Positions 1 through 6,532 of a stretch of DNA of 11,818 nt are shown in pieces. The notes under the pieces are model-generated. The model saw nothing but the letters and a program-made list of their open reading frames with translations, had not been told where the DNA came from and searched no databases. The stretch covers positions 1 through 11,818 of the forward strand of contig CBDUZW010000101.1 of the NCBI GenBank assembly GCA_965371805.1. Reading direction: 5' to 3'. The translations under genes were made by a program, and so were the position numbers. Every line of letters begins with the position of its first letter. Positions within the stretch are counted from its first letter, which is position 1. This DNA is from JAOZTV01 sp965371805 (lineage in GTDB: Bacteria; Acidobacteriota; Aminicenantia; UBA2199).

Positions 1-378
1 ATCATTTGGGTTTTTTGGGGGATCAGAGTCTAATATGTTTCTGAACTTCAACATGTTTTTAAATATATATTATAAAAATAAAATGAATATTAAATTTAAG
101 TAGTGATTTTTTCCAAATTGCAGAAAATATATGTACATTTATAAGGAGACTTTATACTACAATATTATATAAATAATGTTTAAAAAGGTCTAAAATGTTT
201 TTTGAAAAAATTATGTCTCCGCAGTGACTATATAGTGACCATAAATAGTGTAAACTAGTAGTAATAAATAATTATACATGGTAATATATATAATCAAGCA
301 AAACTTTGAAATGCTTGATAATACTGAATTTGTCAAGTAGAAACAAGGTTTTGAGGTGTTAATAAAAACATGGGTATC
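1..378. other. Gene-free AT-rich stretch left of the first tRNA fragment
   Basis: No convincing gene is seen on either strand. The only structure noticed is a pair of GTGAC motifs at 224-228 and 235-239, repeated with an 11-base period. They lie about 140 bases before the first tRNA fragment. The spacing resembles the GGGGAC pairs ahead of the other two fragments, so these may be integrase arm-type sites of a different element. That is inference. Confidence 0.4.
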
Positions 379-424
379 TTGATTCGTAATCAAAAGGTCA
401 GCGGTTCAACTCCGCTCATCGGCT
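379..424 (+). repeat. tRNA-Thr(CGU) 3' half, att-like copy 1
   Basis: The segment can be folded as the anticodon arm, variable loop, T arm and 3' acceptor strand of a tRNA. The anticodon stem is TTTGA/TCAAA around the loop TTCGTAA (anticodon CGT, threonine). The T stem AGCGG/CCGCT encloses TTCAACT, and the acceptor 3' strand is CATCGGC. There is no matching 5' half upstream and no encoded CCA. It is therefore not a functional tRNA but a displaced 3' end, the usual trace of integration into a tRNA gene. It differs from copy 2 at one base in the T stem. Confidence 0.85.
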
Positions 425-569
425 AATTTAAATTTTTCTTGCCTGTCGCCTTTTTTATTTTACGACAGATTTGCCCTAAACGTGCAGTTTTACCCAATAG
501 TTCTCGGCACAGAGAATTAAAACCATACCTTTCAACATAAATAGCCCCCCTAGTCCTAAATATACAATT

Positions 570-1007
570 TTACCCCATATTGGAACGTACTTCCCAATAT
601 AAACAATATTCAAATTTACTATCTTTAAATTTTGTTTTGAGAGCTTTTTTATTCTTTAGATCATAGCTAACAATGCAACTCATTTTTTCATTATCAAAAT
701 GTACACATTGAAAGCACATGGTTTTAAATCCTGCATTATCACGTATAATATCTCTCATTTCAATTCTTCTTTTTCTCTCAAAATTCTGTTGTTCATGTAG
801 ATCGTTTTTTTCTTTCTTTTCTCTAAATATTGTCCAGAAAATTAGTGCGATTATTATAAGTGAGCCAGTTATAGCAACAAAATAAAACAGTTTCCCACCA
901 AAGAATCCATGTCGTAAATCCAGAATTGCAACAATAATAATGATTATAGTAAATAATCTACCCCAAAATTGTTTATCCTTGAAAACACCGTCAATAAAAT
1001 AATTCAA
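570..1007 (-). CDS. Small two-helix membrane protein with a cytosolic Cys4 motif
   Basis: The 145-residue family is not recognised. Two hydrophobic segments lie at about residues 17-34 and 40-60. A highly charged linker follows (about 62-92), then a C-terminal part with cysteines at 98, 101, 111 and 135. The CxxC pair and the two later cysteines could bind zinc or a similar metal. The start is TTG, two bases after the stop of the propeller gene upstream, so the two genes are probably translationally coupled. No ATG fits, because the first methionine after the N terminus lies beyond both helices. The last gene of the leftward set, it may serve the propeller protein, but no function can be assigned. 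Confidence 0.65.
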   Translation of the reverse strand: MNYFIDGVFKDKQFWGRLFTIIIIIVAILDLRHGFFGGKLFYFVAITGSLIIIALIFWTIFREKKEKNDLHEQQNFERKRRIEMRDIIRDNAGFKTMCFQCVHFDNEKMSCIVSYDLKNKKALKTKFKDSKFEYCLYWEVRSNMG

Positions 1008-1009
1008 CT

Positions 1010-1999
1010 TTATTTACTAGTTTTTAGTTTAGTTATATATAGATCCCAGGTCTCATCTTCCTCATTATCAAGAAGTTGATAGATATGATCGTCTTCAATT
1101 GAAAAAATAGGCCAACTTATAATTGTATCGCTTTTTAATGGTATAAAAATATGATTTATAAAATTCAAATTTGAATTATAAACATAGCACTCTCTTTTTC
1201 CATTTTTCATTTTATAAGTAAGAACATAGACTTTGTTGTTAGAAAATTTTATATCAAAAATTTTTGGGAAAGACTTAGGAAATCTAACAATTTTTTTTTG
1301 AAATTCTAAGTCAATTTTTTGCTTTTCCCACTCTTTATAAAATTGAGCTCTATTTTTTGTTTTAAACGCTATAGATTCAGTTTTTTGTTCAATTGTTTTT
1401 ACTAAGTTTCCATTTATATCAATAATATCAATTTTAAATATTTTTTTATCCCCAACAAAAAATATTTTTTTTTTAAATACTCCAAAAAAAGAATTGTCAA
1501 AAAGTTCTCTAGTTCCATCAATATGGTTGTTCCATTTATGTGTATAGATGCTTTTATTTTGTTTGAAGTCTTGATTTGCAAAAAAATACTCTAAATAATT
1601 ATCATCAGGTTTTCGAACGACTTTTGCTACAACAAATTTATTATCCAGTTTTCTCATGTCAGTATACATTACGTTTAATTTTTTTTCTTTTATAAAAATC
1701 CCGGTGCTATTTATTAAATATATTTTATTAACAAAAAAAGCAAAGATCCCATCGGCAACTATTTGAAACCTTGGAGGAAACTGAAATTCTTTTGGTCCAA
1801 GACCTTTTCTGCCAATTGTCTTTATATATTTTATATCTTTTCTACTAAAAACTTTTATTGAATGGTTGTCGGTTATATATATGTATAGTTTATCTGTTTT
1901 CATATTTAGAGGATTTTCTATATTTTTTAATTCAATAGATTTACTGCTCAAATATGTGGTAGAAATCAAAAACAACAAAATAAATATTTTTTTCCTCAT
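1010..1999 (-). CDS. Secreted six-bladed beta-propeller protein
   Basis: The 329-residue protein begins with a short basic stretch and a hydrophobic segment (about residues 3-18), consistent with a signal peptide. Propeller-type repeats follow, such as LYIYITD near residue 38. The motif GRKGLGPKEF at residues 63-72 is typical of the 6-bladed beta-propeller (NHL-like) families, where it closes a blade. An AGGAG ribosome binding site sits just before the ATG. The paralogue at 9351-10391 shares the signal segment and the GRxGxGPxEF motif, but the C-terminal halves differ clearly. Such propellers usually bind ligands or partner proteins outside the cytoplasm; the ligand here is unknown. It is preceded by the radical SAM remnant and followed two bases later by the Cys4 membrane protein. 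Confidence 0.8.
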   Translation of the reverse strand: MRKKIFILLFLISTTYLSSKSIELKNIENPLNMKTDKLYIYITDNHSIKVFSRKDIKYIKTIGRKGLGPKEFQFPPRFQIVADGIFAFFVNKIYLINSTGIFIKEKKLNVMYTDMRKLDNKFVVAKVVRKPDDNYLEYFFANQDFKQNKSIYTHKWNNHIDGTRELFDNSFFGVFKKKIFFVGDKKIFKIDIIDINGNLVKTIEQKTESIAFKTKNRAQFYKEWEKQKIDLEFQKKIVRFPKSFPKIFDIKFSNNKVYVLTYKMKNGKRECYVYNSNLNFINHIFIPLKSDTIISWPIFSIEDDHIYQLLDNEEDETWDLYITKLKTSK

Positions 2000-2054
2000 T
2001 ATTACTCCTATATTTTTTATTTTAACCTTTTATATTATACTATTCCCATTAATA

Positions 2055-3026
2055 TTATAATTTTTCTGGAATTAAATCAAATGCATTTTTATTACTTTTC
2101 ATAATTTTTGAATATAACTTAATTCCTAATGAATACTTATTCAATGCTTCTTTACAAATTCTATTTTTTATGTTTACATCTATTTTATTGTTTTCACCAT
2201 AAAGTGAAGTCCAACAAACATTACATATCGAAATTGCCCAACAAGAGTTGCATTTTTTAGTAGTTGATAAAAAATCTAGTTCCATGTTTTTTATAATATC
2301 CCAATAAACTCCCTTTTCTACATTACCAATTATTGGTAATCTGGATGTTCTTTCGCAAACTCGAAAATTTCCGTTTACATCAACGAACAATCTCCATTTT
2401 GACAAAGAACATATATTAGCAATATGTTCTTTTGTATTTAGAGGCTCTAACTCATTAAAGTATTTGATTAATGGATAAAAATATGCATGTTCAATATTTA
2501 AATTATTCCATCTATTGTCTTCAAATTGTTTTAAATATTTTTTTGATAATTTTAAGTCATTATTCTTATTGTACAATGACTTTCCTATATCAAATTTTGC
2601 TCCAATAGGGTTTAAGCTTATAAAAGAAACATCTAAAAGTTTAAAAATTGAATGATTATTAAAATAATCAACTATGTCCACTATAGAATTATTCTGGCCA
2701 TAAGTAATTGTAAGTGAAAAGTGTTTTAATAAATATTCTAAATTATTTTTTGAGATAGAAATAATATTGTTCAGAATAGTGTCGAATGTCCCTTTTCCAT
2801 TAGATAATACCCTATTGGAATCATGAATATGCTTAGGGCCATCAATACTTATATCTATATTTACATTGTATTTCTTTAGAAATTCAAAAAAGTTTATATC
2901 TATTAAAAACCCATTTGTTTTAATATTCAAATCAATGACTTGTCTTTTCTTAGTTATATAGAGGATACAATTTTTTATTAAATCTTTGTTCAATAATGGT
3001 TCTCCACCATAAAAAGTAACACTAGG
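2055..3026 (-). pseudogene. Radical SAM/SPASM enzyme, N terminus lost
   Basis: The reading frame opens directly at the conserved PSVTFYGGEP segment (3026-2997), which in this family follows the N-terminal CxxxCxxC iron-sulfur motif. That motif is absent. Later hallmarks are intact: a TNG strand, the ISIDGP..HD..R motif and a complete-looking SPASM domain. Numbering from the internal TTG at 2993, the SPASM cysteines are 195, 213 (in a Gx4C context), 248, 251, 257, 260 and 280, giving CX2CX5CX2C plus a distal Cys. Relatives mature peptides or proteins (anSME, RiPP enzymes). Without the SAM-binding cluster the product cannot be a working radical SAM enzyme. The 5' end is fused to the truncated AraC-type gene by an apparent deletion. 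Confidence 0.85.
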
Positions 3027-3225
3027 CTTTTTGTATCTTTTTATAAAATATTAGTTTACTGATATTAAAATTTCTTTTTTTTTTAAATTGTTTTGTAATT
3101 GAATTTTCATTTAAATCTATTTTTTTTGACAACTCTTTTATACTTAAAACCTTTAAGTCTTTTGTCGGAGTCTTTTCTATAACCTTCTCAATAGTTGTTA
3201 TAACAGTATCTTCTCTAATTTTCAT
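3022..3225 (-). pseudogene. Truncated AraC-type regulator
   Basis: The 67 residues match the N-terminal part of the regulator at 7185-7535 along their whole length. Both start M(K/S)IREDT and share KTPTKDLK and ISKLIFY. The similarity stops at KIQKA, where the intact paralogue continues into the second helix-turn-helix of the AraC domain. The stop codon at 3022-3024 arises where the sequence switches to the radical SAM gene. With the second HTH missing, it probably cannot act as a normal AraC-family activator. There is no clear ribosome binding site ahead of the ATG. Confidence 0.8.
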
Positions 3226-3509
3226 TTACTAATATTTGCAAATTTAATAATATTTTTCACAAAATTTTAATTTTAACTATATCATTTTTTATAATAAACC
3301 TCTTTTGTTTTTAATTATGCATATTATCAAAGTCAAGTTATAAAGTAAAAAAAGTTAAAAATATTGTCATCAATTTACTATTGATATGGGAATACAAATT
3401 GTTAATGCAAATTCATGGGGCTATTATTGTTCACCAGACATAACTGAAAAATGATACATTAAGAGATTTACCCTTAACATACAGTTTTACCTATTCTTCA
3501 ACAAAATAA
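3226..3509. other. AT-rich intergenic region between regulator remnant and propeller remnant
   Basis: No gene is seen. It contains a small inverted repeat (ATCAAT, 5 bases, ATTGAT, near 3370). At 3472-3491 it holds one copy of a degenerate 20-base motif, CCTWAAYRTRCARTTTTACC, which also occurs at 475-494 and 555-574. No promoter can be placed with confidence. Confidence 0.35.
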
Positions 3510-3749
3510 AAAAAAGGGGAATTATTGACAATATTTACTCTATTCCATAAGGCATTATATGCATTTAATATCGATCAGAAGAACAATTTATATTTTGATA
3601 ATTTAGAAAATGAAGATATGCCACTAACAAGATATAAATTACTTTTTGATTCTAAAAAAATTAATTTAGAATCCGATGGATATAAATTTATAAAAAAATC
3701 CATCCAAAAAGGTGGTATGATTTTTGAATATATTAGTTCAAAAAAATAA
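3510..3749 (+). pseudogene. C-terminal remnant of a six-bladed beta-propeller gene
   Basis: The frame encodes about 79 residues homologous to the C-terminal end of the propeller gene at 9351-10391. Shared stretches include LLTIFTL.HKA, the ID..N.LY.D repeat, the RYKLLFD segment and a final KGG..FEY. The homology begins upstream of the only possible start (TTG at 3525), at the KKGE codons near 3510. This is therefore a leftover 3' end, not a small gene. It lies head-away from the leftward gene set, so it comes from another copy of the cassette. Confidence 0.85.
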
Positions 3750-3764
3750 TAGATATTATAAAAT

Positions 3765-3788
3765 ATTATCCCCCTAAAAAGGGATAAT
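3765..3788 (+). terminator. Stem-loop after the propeller remnant
   Basis: Eight-base arms, ATTATCCC at 3765-3772 and GGGATAAT at 3781-3788, enclose an 8-base loop just after the remnant's stop codon. The sequence after the stem is A-rich rather than T-rich, so it is only a possible terminator, perhaps inherited with the remnant. Confidence 0.35.
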
Positions 3789-3920
3789 TAAAAAGGCACA
3801 CAATAAAGATCATTTTTAATAGATTTTATTACTATAAGCTAAAAAGGTGCCAGACGAGAATTTCAATTTTCTGAGAAATACTATTTAATAAGTGAGAGCA
3901 TATAATAGTACAAATATTTT

Positions 3921-4079
3921 TTTGGGGACAAATTGGGGACAAAACTTACTCGATTTTACTTCAATTTACCTTATTTTAATTTTGTATGTTTAGTTATAGT
4001 GCATGTTTGTGGGCTTTTTACAAAAAAAACATTTTGATTCGTAATCAAAAGGTCAGCGGTTCAACTCCACTCATCGGCT
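3921..4079 (+). repeat. Long direct repeat, copy 1 (attachment region)
   Basis: About 159 bases that recur at 5936-6095. The repeat opens with two GGGGAC motifs (3924-3929 and 3935-3940, 11-base period) and ends with the tRNA-Thr 3' half. By eye there are about 15 differences in the first 134 positions, and more divergence in the tRNA T arm. The paired GGGGAC motifs resemble arm-type integrase binding sites beside a core att site. They could also be relics of an integrase C terminus, since one frame stays open through the repeat and reads FGDKLGTK near its start. Confidence 0.8.
4034..4079 (+). repeat. tRNA-Thr(CGU) 3' half, att-like copy 2
   Basis: It matches copy 1 at 45 of 46 bases (one T-stem base differs, weakening the stem to CCACT). 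It has the same CGT anticodon loop and the CATCGGC acceptor strand, and again no 5' half. The preceding A-rich context (a run of A, then CATT) is shared with copy 3, not copy 1. Confidence 0.85.
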
Positions 4080-4169
4080 TTTCAATAGTTTCTAATTGCT
4101 AACACCATTTGTTTCTATAAGAAAAACATCAATAGTTTTGAAGAAAAATCAAAAATGTTTTTACATAGT

Positions 4170-4215
4170 TGCAACCTTTGTCACATTACATTTGCATAAT
4201 GTGACAAAGGTTGCA
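4170..4215. promoter_or_regulatory. Perfect 19-base inverted repeat upstream of the abiE pair
   Basis: The arm TGCAACCTTTGTCACATTA (4170-4188) is followed by an 8-base spacer and its exact reverse complement (4197-4215). A further half-site, AAGGTTGC, follows at 4221-4228. It lies about 100 bases before the antitoxin start. AbiEi antitoxins of known AbiE systems repress their own operon by binding inverted repeats in the promoter, so this is the best operator candidate. No convincing -35/-10 pair could be placed. Confidence 0.65.
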
Positions 4216-4295
4216 TTATTAAGGTTGCTAAATAAATATCACATCCAACTAATATGGTTTTAACAAAATATTTTAGTAGTCCAATCTAAAACAAA

Positions 4296-4315
4296 AGTTT
4301 TTGTTGACAAAAACT
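4296..4315 (+). promoter_or_regulatory. Stem-loop directly ahead of the AbiEi start codon
   Basis: AGTTTTTG (4296-4303) and CAAAAACT (4308-4315) form an 8-base stem with a 4-base loop, ending two bases before the ATG at 4318. There is no Shine-Dalgarno sequence here. The hairpin may limit translation of the antitoxin or act as a second protein-binding site; both are inferences. Confidence 0.4.
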
Positions 4316-4317
4316 AC

Positions 4318-4950
4318 ATGCCAATATATACTATTGGCATGAAGGATAGGGCGTTTCGTATTGAGGCATTTTTAAAAAACAATGGAGGATACGCTCATCT
4401 GTATGAATTTATTAAGCATAAAATAGATCCTAGAGATATAAAAAAGCTTGTTGAATCTAAAAGAATTGAAAAAATTAAACAAGGACTTTATAGACTAAGT
4501 GATATTAAACACCCAGATAAACTAAACATGAGTTTTATTGATATTAGTAAAGCAATAAATAATGGAATTATATGTCTTATATCAGCCCTTGAATACTATG
4601 ATTTGACCACTCAAAATCCTGGAGAGAATTATGTTGCTGTACCTCACAATAAAAGAGTACCAAAAATAATATATCCTCCGGTTAATATTTTTTATTTTAG
4701 AAAAAGGTTTTATGATCCAGGTATTATAGAAATCTCGACTCAGTATGGGGATGTTAAAATGTACAATCAGGAAAAAACAATTTGTGATATGTTTAGATAT
4801 AGGAAAAAACTTGGAGAAGATATTGCTATTGAAGCATTGAAAATATATCTGAATAGGAAAGGAGCTGATCTATTGAAATTGAAAAAATATGCAGAAATAT
4901 GTCAAGTTAAAGCTTTGATAGAATCATATGTTAAGGTACTTGTTGGATAG
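4318..4950 (+). CDS. abiEi: AbiEi-family antitoxin / transcriptional autorepressor
   Basis: The 210-residue protein has the layout of type IV AbiEi antitoxins. An N-terminal winged helix-turn-helix (about residues 10-60) ends in the typical turn IKQGLYRL. A middle part follows with the ISALEYYDLTTQNP and YVAVPHNKR motifs. A C-terminal domain carries the conserved YNQEKTICDMFRYR and a helical EALKIYL segment. Known relatives neutralise the partner nucleotidyltransferase toxin without a stable complex, and repress the operon. The toxin gene follows immediately. The first ATG at 4318 is used; the ATG at 4339 (residue 8) is an alternative, since neither has a clear ribosome binding site. A large palindrome upstream fits autoregulation. 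Confidence 0.85.
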   Translation: MPIYTIGMKDRAFRIEAFLKNNGGYAHLYEFIKHKIDPRDIKKLVESKRIEKIKQGLYRLSDIKHPDKLNMSFIDISKAINNGIICLISALEYYDLTTQNPGENYVAVPHNKRVPKIIYPPVNIFYFRKRFYDPGIIEISTQYGDVKMYNQEKTICDMFRYRKKLGEDIAIEALKIYLNRKGADLLKLKKYAEICQVKALIESYVKVLVG

Positions 4951-4960
4951 AACAAAAAAA

Positions 4961-5863
4961 ATGGAAAAGAAAAGGAATAATGCTGAATCAATAAAACAAA
5001 AACTACTAAACATAGCAAAGAAATGGGATAAAGATTTCAATATGGTTTTGTTGCAATATTTTCACGAAAGATTTCTTTTTAGATTATCAAGATCTCCTTA
5101 TAAAAAAAATTTTATTTTAAAAGGTGCTTTGTTACTACTGTCAAAAGATATATTTAAAGCCAGGCCAACAAAAGATATTGATTTTCTTGCTGTTGGAGTT
5201 TCCAACGATAAAGATAATATTAAATCAATTATTCAATCAATAATATCTGTTTCAGATGATGATTGTGTTGATTTTCTAAATGATAGCATTAATGTAAATA
5301 CCATTATGGAAGGTGCAGATTATGAAGGATTACAAATAAAATTAAATGCTACCTTAGGGAATATAGAAAGATCTATAAGTATTGATATTGGATTTGGTGA
5401 TGTAATAGTAAATCAACTGGAGAATATTGATTATCCTGTGTTATTAAATCTGGAACCGCCAAAAATCAAAGGATATCCATTGGAAACTGTTATTGCTGAG
5501 AAGCTTCAGGCAATGGTTTTTCTAAATTATCAAAATAGTAGAATGAAGGATTTTTATGATTTATTGTATATATCTCAAAATTTTAATTTTATAAAAAAAA
5601 CTTTAATAGAATCAATTAAAGCAACTTTTAATGCAAGGTCAACAGATATAAATAATTTAAAGAGCATTTTTTCTAATGATTTCAAAACTGATAAAAATAT
5701 GGATATAAGATGGACAAGTTATTTAAAAAAAAATAAAATCTCAGATGTTTTGACTTTCAATGAATTAATAAATAAACTAGAACAGTTTTTTGAAATTTTA
5801 ACTAATGAGAATACAATAAAAACTTTCTGGGAATCTAAAGAATATAAATGGATTAAATCCTAG
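4961..5863 (+). CDS. abiEii: AbiEii/AbiGii-type nucleotidyltransferase toxin
   Basis: This is a DUF1814-type nucleotidyltransferase of about 300 residues, the usual length. Numbering from 4961, LKGALLLL (about 53-60) and RPTKDIDF (68-75) form the nucleotide-binding and metal-binding motif (G...RxTxDxD). An IDIGFGD strand lies near 141-147, YPLETVIAEKLQAM near 172-185 (conserved Lys) and a KDFYDL motif near 196-201. AbiEii-like enzymes stop growth by modifying an RNA or nucleotide target, and serve in phage abortive infection or element maintenance. An in-frame ATG at 4928 would add 11 residues and overlap the antitoxin gene by 23 bases. I prefer 4961, ten bases after the antitoxin stop, because it gives the usual length, but neither start has a strong ribosome binding site. 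Confidence 0.85.
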   Translation: MEKKRNNAESIKQKLLNIAKKWDKDFNMVLLQYFHERFLFRLSRSPYKKNFILKGALLLLSKDIFKARPTKDIDFLAVGVSNDKDNIKSIIQSIISVSDDDCVDFLNDSINVNTIMEGADYEGLQIKLNATLGNIERSISIDIGFGDVIVNQLENIDYPVLLNLEPPKIKGYPLETVIAEKLQAMVFLNYQNSRMKDFYDLLYISQNFNFIKKTLIESIKATFNARSTDINNLKSIFSNDFKTDKNMDIRWTSYLKKNKISDVLTFNELINKLEQFFEILTNENTIKTFWESKEYKWIKS

Positions 5864-6012
5864 TCACATATTATAATGTGTGTATGAAAAAAGGATTTGG
5901 AAATAGGTTTAAGGTAAATATGATACTATTTTATATTTGGGGACAAATTGGGGACAAAATTTACTCGATTTTACTTCAATTTACCCTATTTAACTTTTGT
6001 AAGTTTAATTAT

Positions 6013-6035
6013 AGTGCGTGTTTACGCACTTTTTG
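6013..6035 (+). terminator. Rho-independent terminator after the abiE pair
   Basis: The stem AGTGCGT/ACGCACT (6013-6019 and 6024-6030) with a 4-base loop is followed by a run of T. It lies inside the right-hand direct repeat, 150 bases after the toxin stop. It would end abiE transcription before the tRNA fragment. The equivalent hairpin in the left repeat has lost its pairing. Confidence 0.6.
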
Positions 6036-6048
6036 TAAAAAAAACATT

Positions 6049-6095
6049 TTGATTCGTAATCGAAAGGTTCGGGAGTTCGATTCTCCCCATCGGCT
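6049..6095 (+). repeat. tRNA-Thr(CGU) 3' half, att-like copy 3 (divergent)
   Basis: The CGT anticodon loop and CATCGGC acceptor strand match copies 1 and 2. The T arm is different: GGGAG/CTCCC around TTCGATT, with one G in place of A in the anticodon 3' stem. The T loop TTCGATT is closer to the tRNA consensus. This distal copy may therefore be the 3' end of the original chromosomal tRNA-Thr, displaced by the first insertion. That is inference. Confidence 0.75.
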
Positions 6096-6532
6096 TTGAA
6101 CAGAAAATCTTCCCACCCACCCAAAACCAAAACATATTTTTGATTTAAACAAATCATCAAATCAATCACTTTATTATCTTAAAGATCCCAAGAAAATAAA
6201 CAGTTTTAATCATCATAGAAATCAATGAACATTAAAACCGTCCATTAAATAACTTTTGGCTTTCTCCCTATAAAAATCACAGAAATTTATAGATTTTTCT
6301 CAACTTAAATAATTATTTTGTATAAGTCTTAATGAACGTTAAATGTTGTTTATTTTATATAACAATAATTTTATCTGAACTTAACTCATTATATGTTGAG
6401 TTAAGTTCGCTCTAAGCAGCTATAGTGTTAATATAATTATTTATACAAGAAAAATAAGTTTATGAAATTAACATATAATGTGACATACTACAGTATAACT
6501 TAACATAACGTATGTTTTTTTAGGAGAAATCA
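6096..6532. other. Gene-free region before the integrase, with short repeats
   Basis: No gene of 437 bases' worth of sequence is seen on either strand. It contains a near-identical 13-base direct repeat, AATGAACRTTAAA, at 6224-6236 and 6331-6343. It also has overlapping A/T-rich hairpins around 6268-6297 and a perfect 12-8-12 palindrome at 6377-6408. The octamer AACTTAAC from that palindrome recurs near 6497. These look like binding sites of the recombinase encoded next. Confidence 0.45.
6377..6408. promoter_or_regulatory. 12-8-12 palindrome, candidate recombinase core site
   Basis: The arm GAACTTAACTCA (6377-6388) and its exact reverse complement (6397-6408) flank an 8-base spacer, TTATATGT. 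Tyrosine recombinase crossover sites have this geometry: two inverted 11-13 base arms around 6-8 bases, as in loxP. It sits 124 bases before the integrase gene. An operator or a hairpin for another protein is the alternative. Confidence 0.5.

Larger units (their letters stand above)
379..4033. mobile_element. Putative integrated unit 1, between tRNA fragments 1 and 2
   Basis: The unit runs from one tRNA-Thr 3' fragment to the next, which differs at a single base within 46. It holds a leftward gene set (regulator remnant, radical SAM remnant, propeller, Cys4 membrane protein) and a rightward propeller remnant. No integrase is present, and three of the five genes are truncated. It is best read as a decayed integrative element or genomic island segment. 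The boundaries are inferred from the tRNA fragments only. Confidence 0.5.
4034..6048. mobile_element. Compact AbiE-carrying cassette between tRNA fragments 2 and 3
   Basis: The 2015-base unit is bounded by the long direct repeats, and its only genes are the AbiEi/AbiEii pair. It contains no integrase or other mobility gene, so if it moves it must use a recombinase supplied elsewhere. Both ends keep the putative arm-type repeats and tRNA core. This supports a real integration unit rather than chance repeats. Mobility is inferred. Confidence 0.6.
5936..6095 (+). repeat. Long direct repeat, copy 2 (attachment region)
   Basis: It recurs 2015 bases after copy 1, with the same GGGGAC pair (5939-5944 and 5950-5955, 11-base period). 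The same T/A-rich body follows, then the tRNA-Thr 3' half. Copy 2 keeps a clean hairpin (6013-6030) where copy 1 has a degraded version. It marks the right end of the AbiE cassette. Confidence 0.8.

Noticed and set aside
211..393. 60-codon minus-strand frame across the first tRNA fragment
   Set aside because: It runs into the tRNA 3' half, has no ribosome binding site and its composition is what random AT-rich sequence would give.
1866..2060. 64-codon plus-strand frame opposite the propeller gene start
   Set aside because: It is antisense to the signal peptide region of the propeller gene; its hydrophobic look is a by-product of Lys- and Asn-rich codons read on the other strand.
3840..3870. 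GGTGCCAGAC-type sequence reminiscent of REP-associated transposase repeats
   Set aside because: Only one half is present with no inverted partner or transposase, so the resemblance is too short to support a call.
4304..4309. TTGACA as a -35 box just before the antitoxin start
   Set aside because: It lies only nine bases before the ATG, so it cannot drive the gene, and it is part of the hairpin.
379..6095. Functional tRNA-Thr genes
   Set aside because: I looked for a D arm and 5' acceptor strand (expected near GCCGATG) before each fragment and found none.
5878..6099. 73-codon plus-strand frame through the right direct repeat and the tRNA fragment
   Set aside because: It starts at GTG without a ribosome binding site and reads through a terminator and the tRNA segment. 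It may contain relics of an integrase C terminus but is not a gene.
6377..6408. An integron attC site
   Set aside because: The RYYYAAC and GTTRRRY boxes are present but the 32-base palindrome is too short, lacks the inner L boxes and unpaired bases, and the recombinase lacks integron-specific features.
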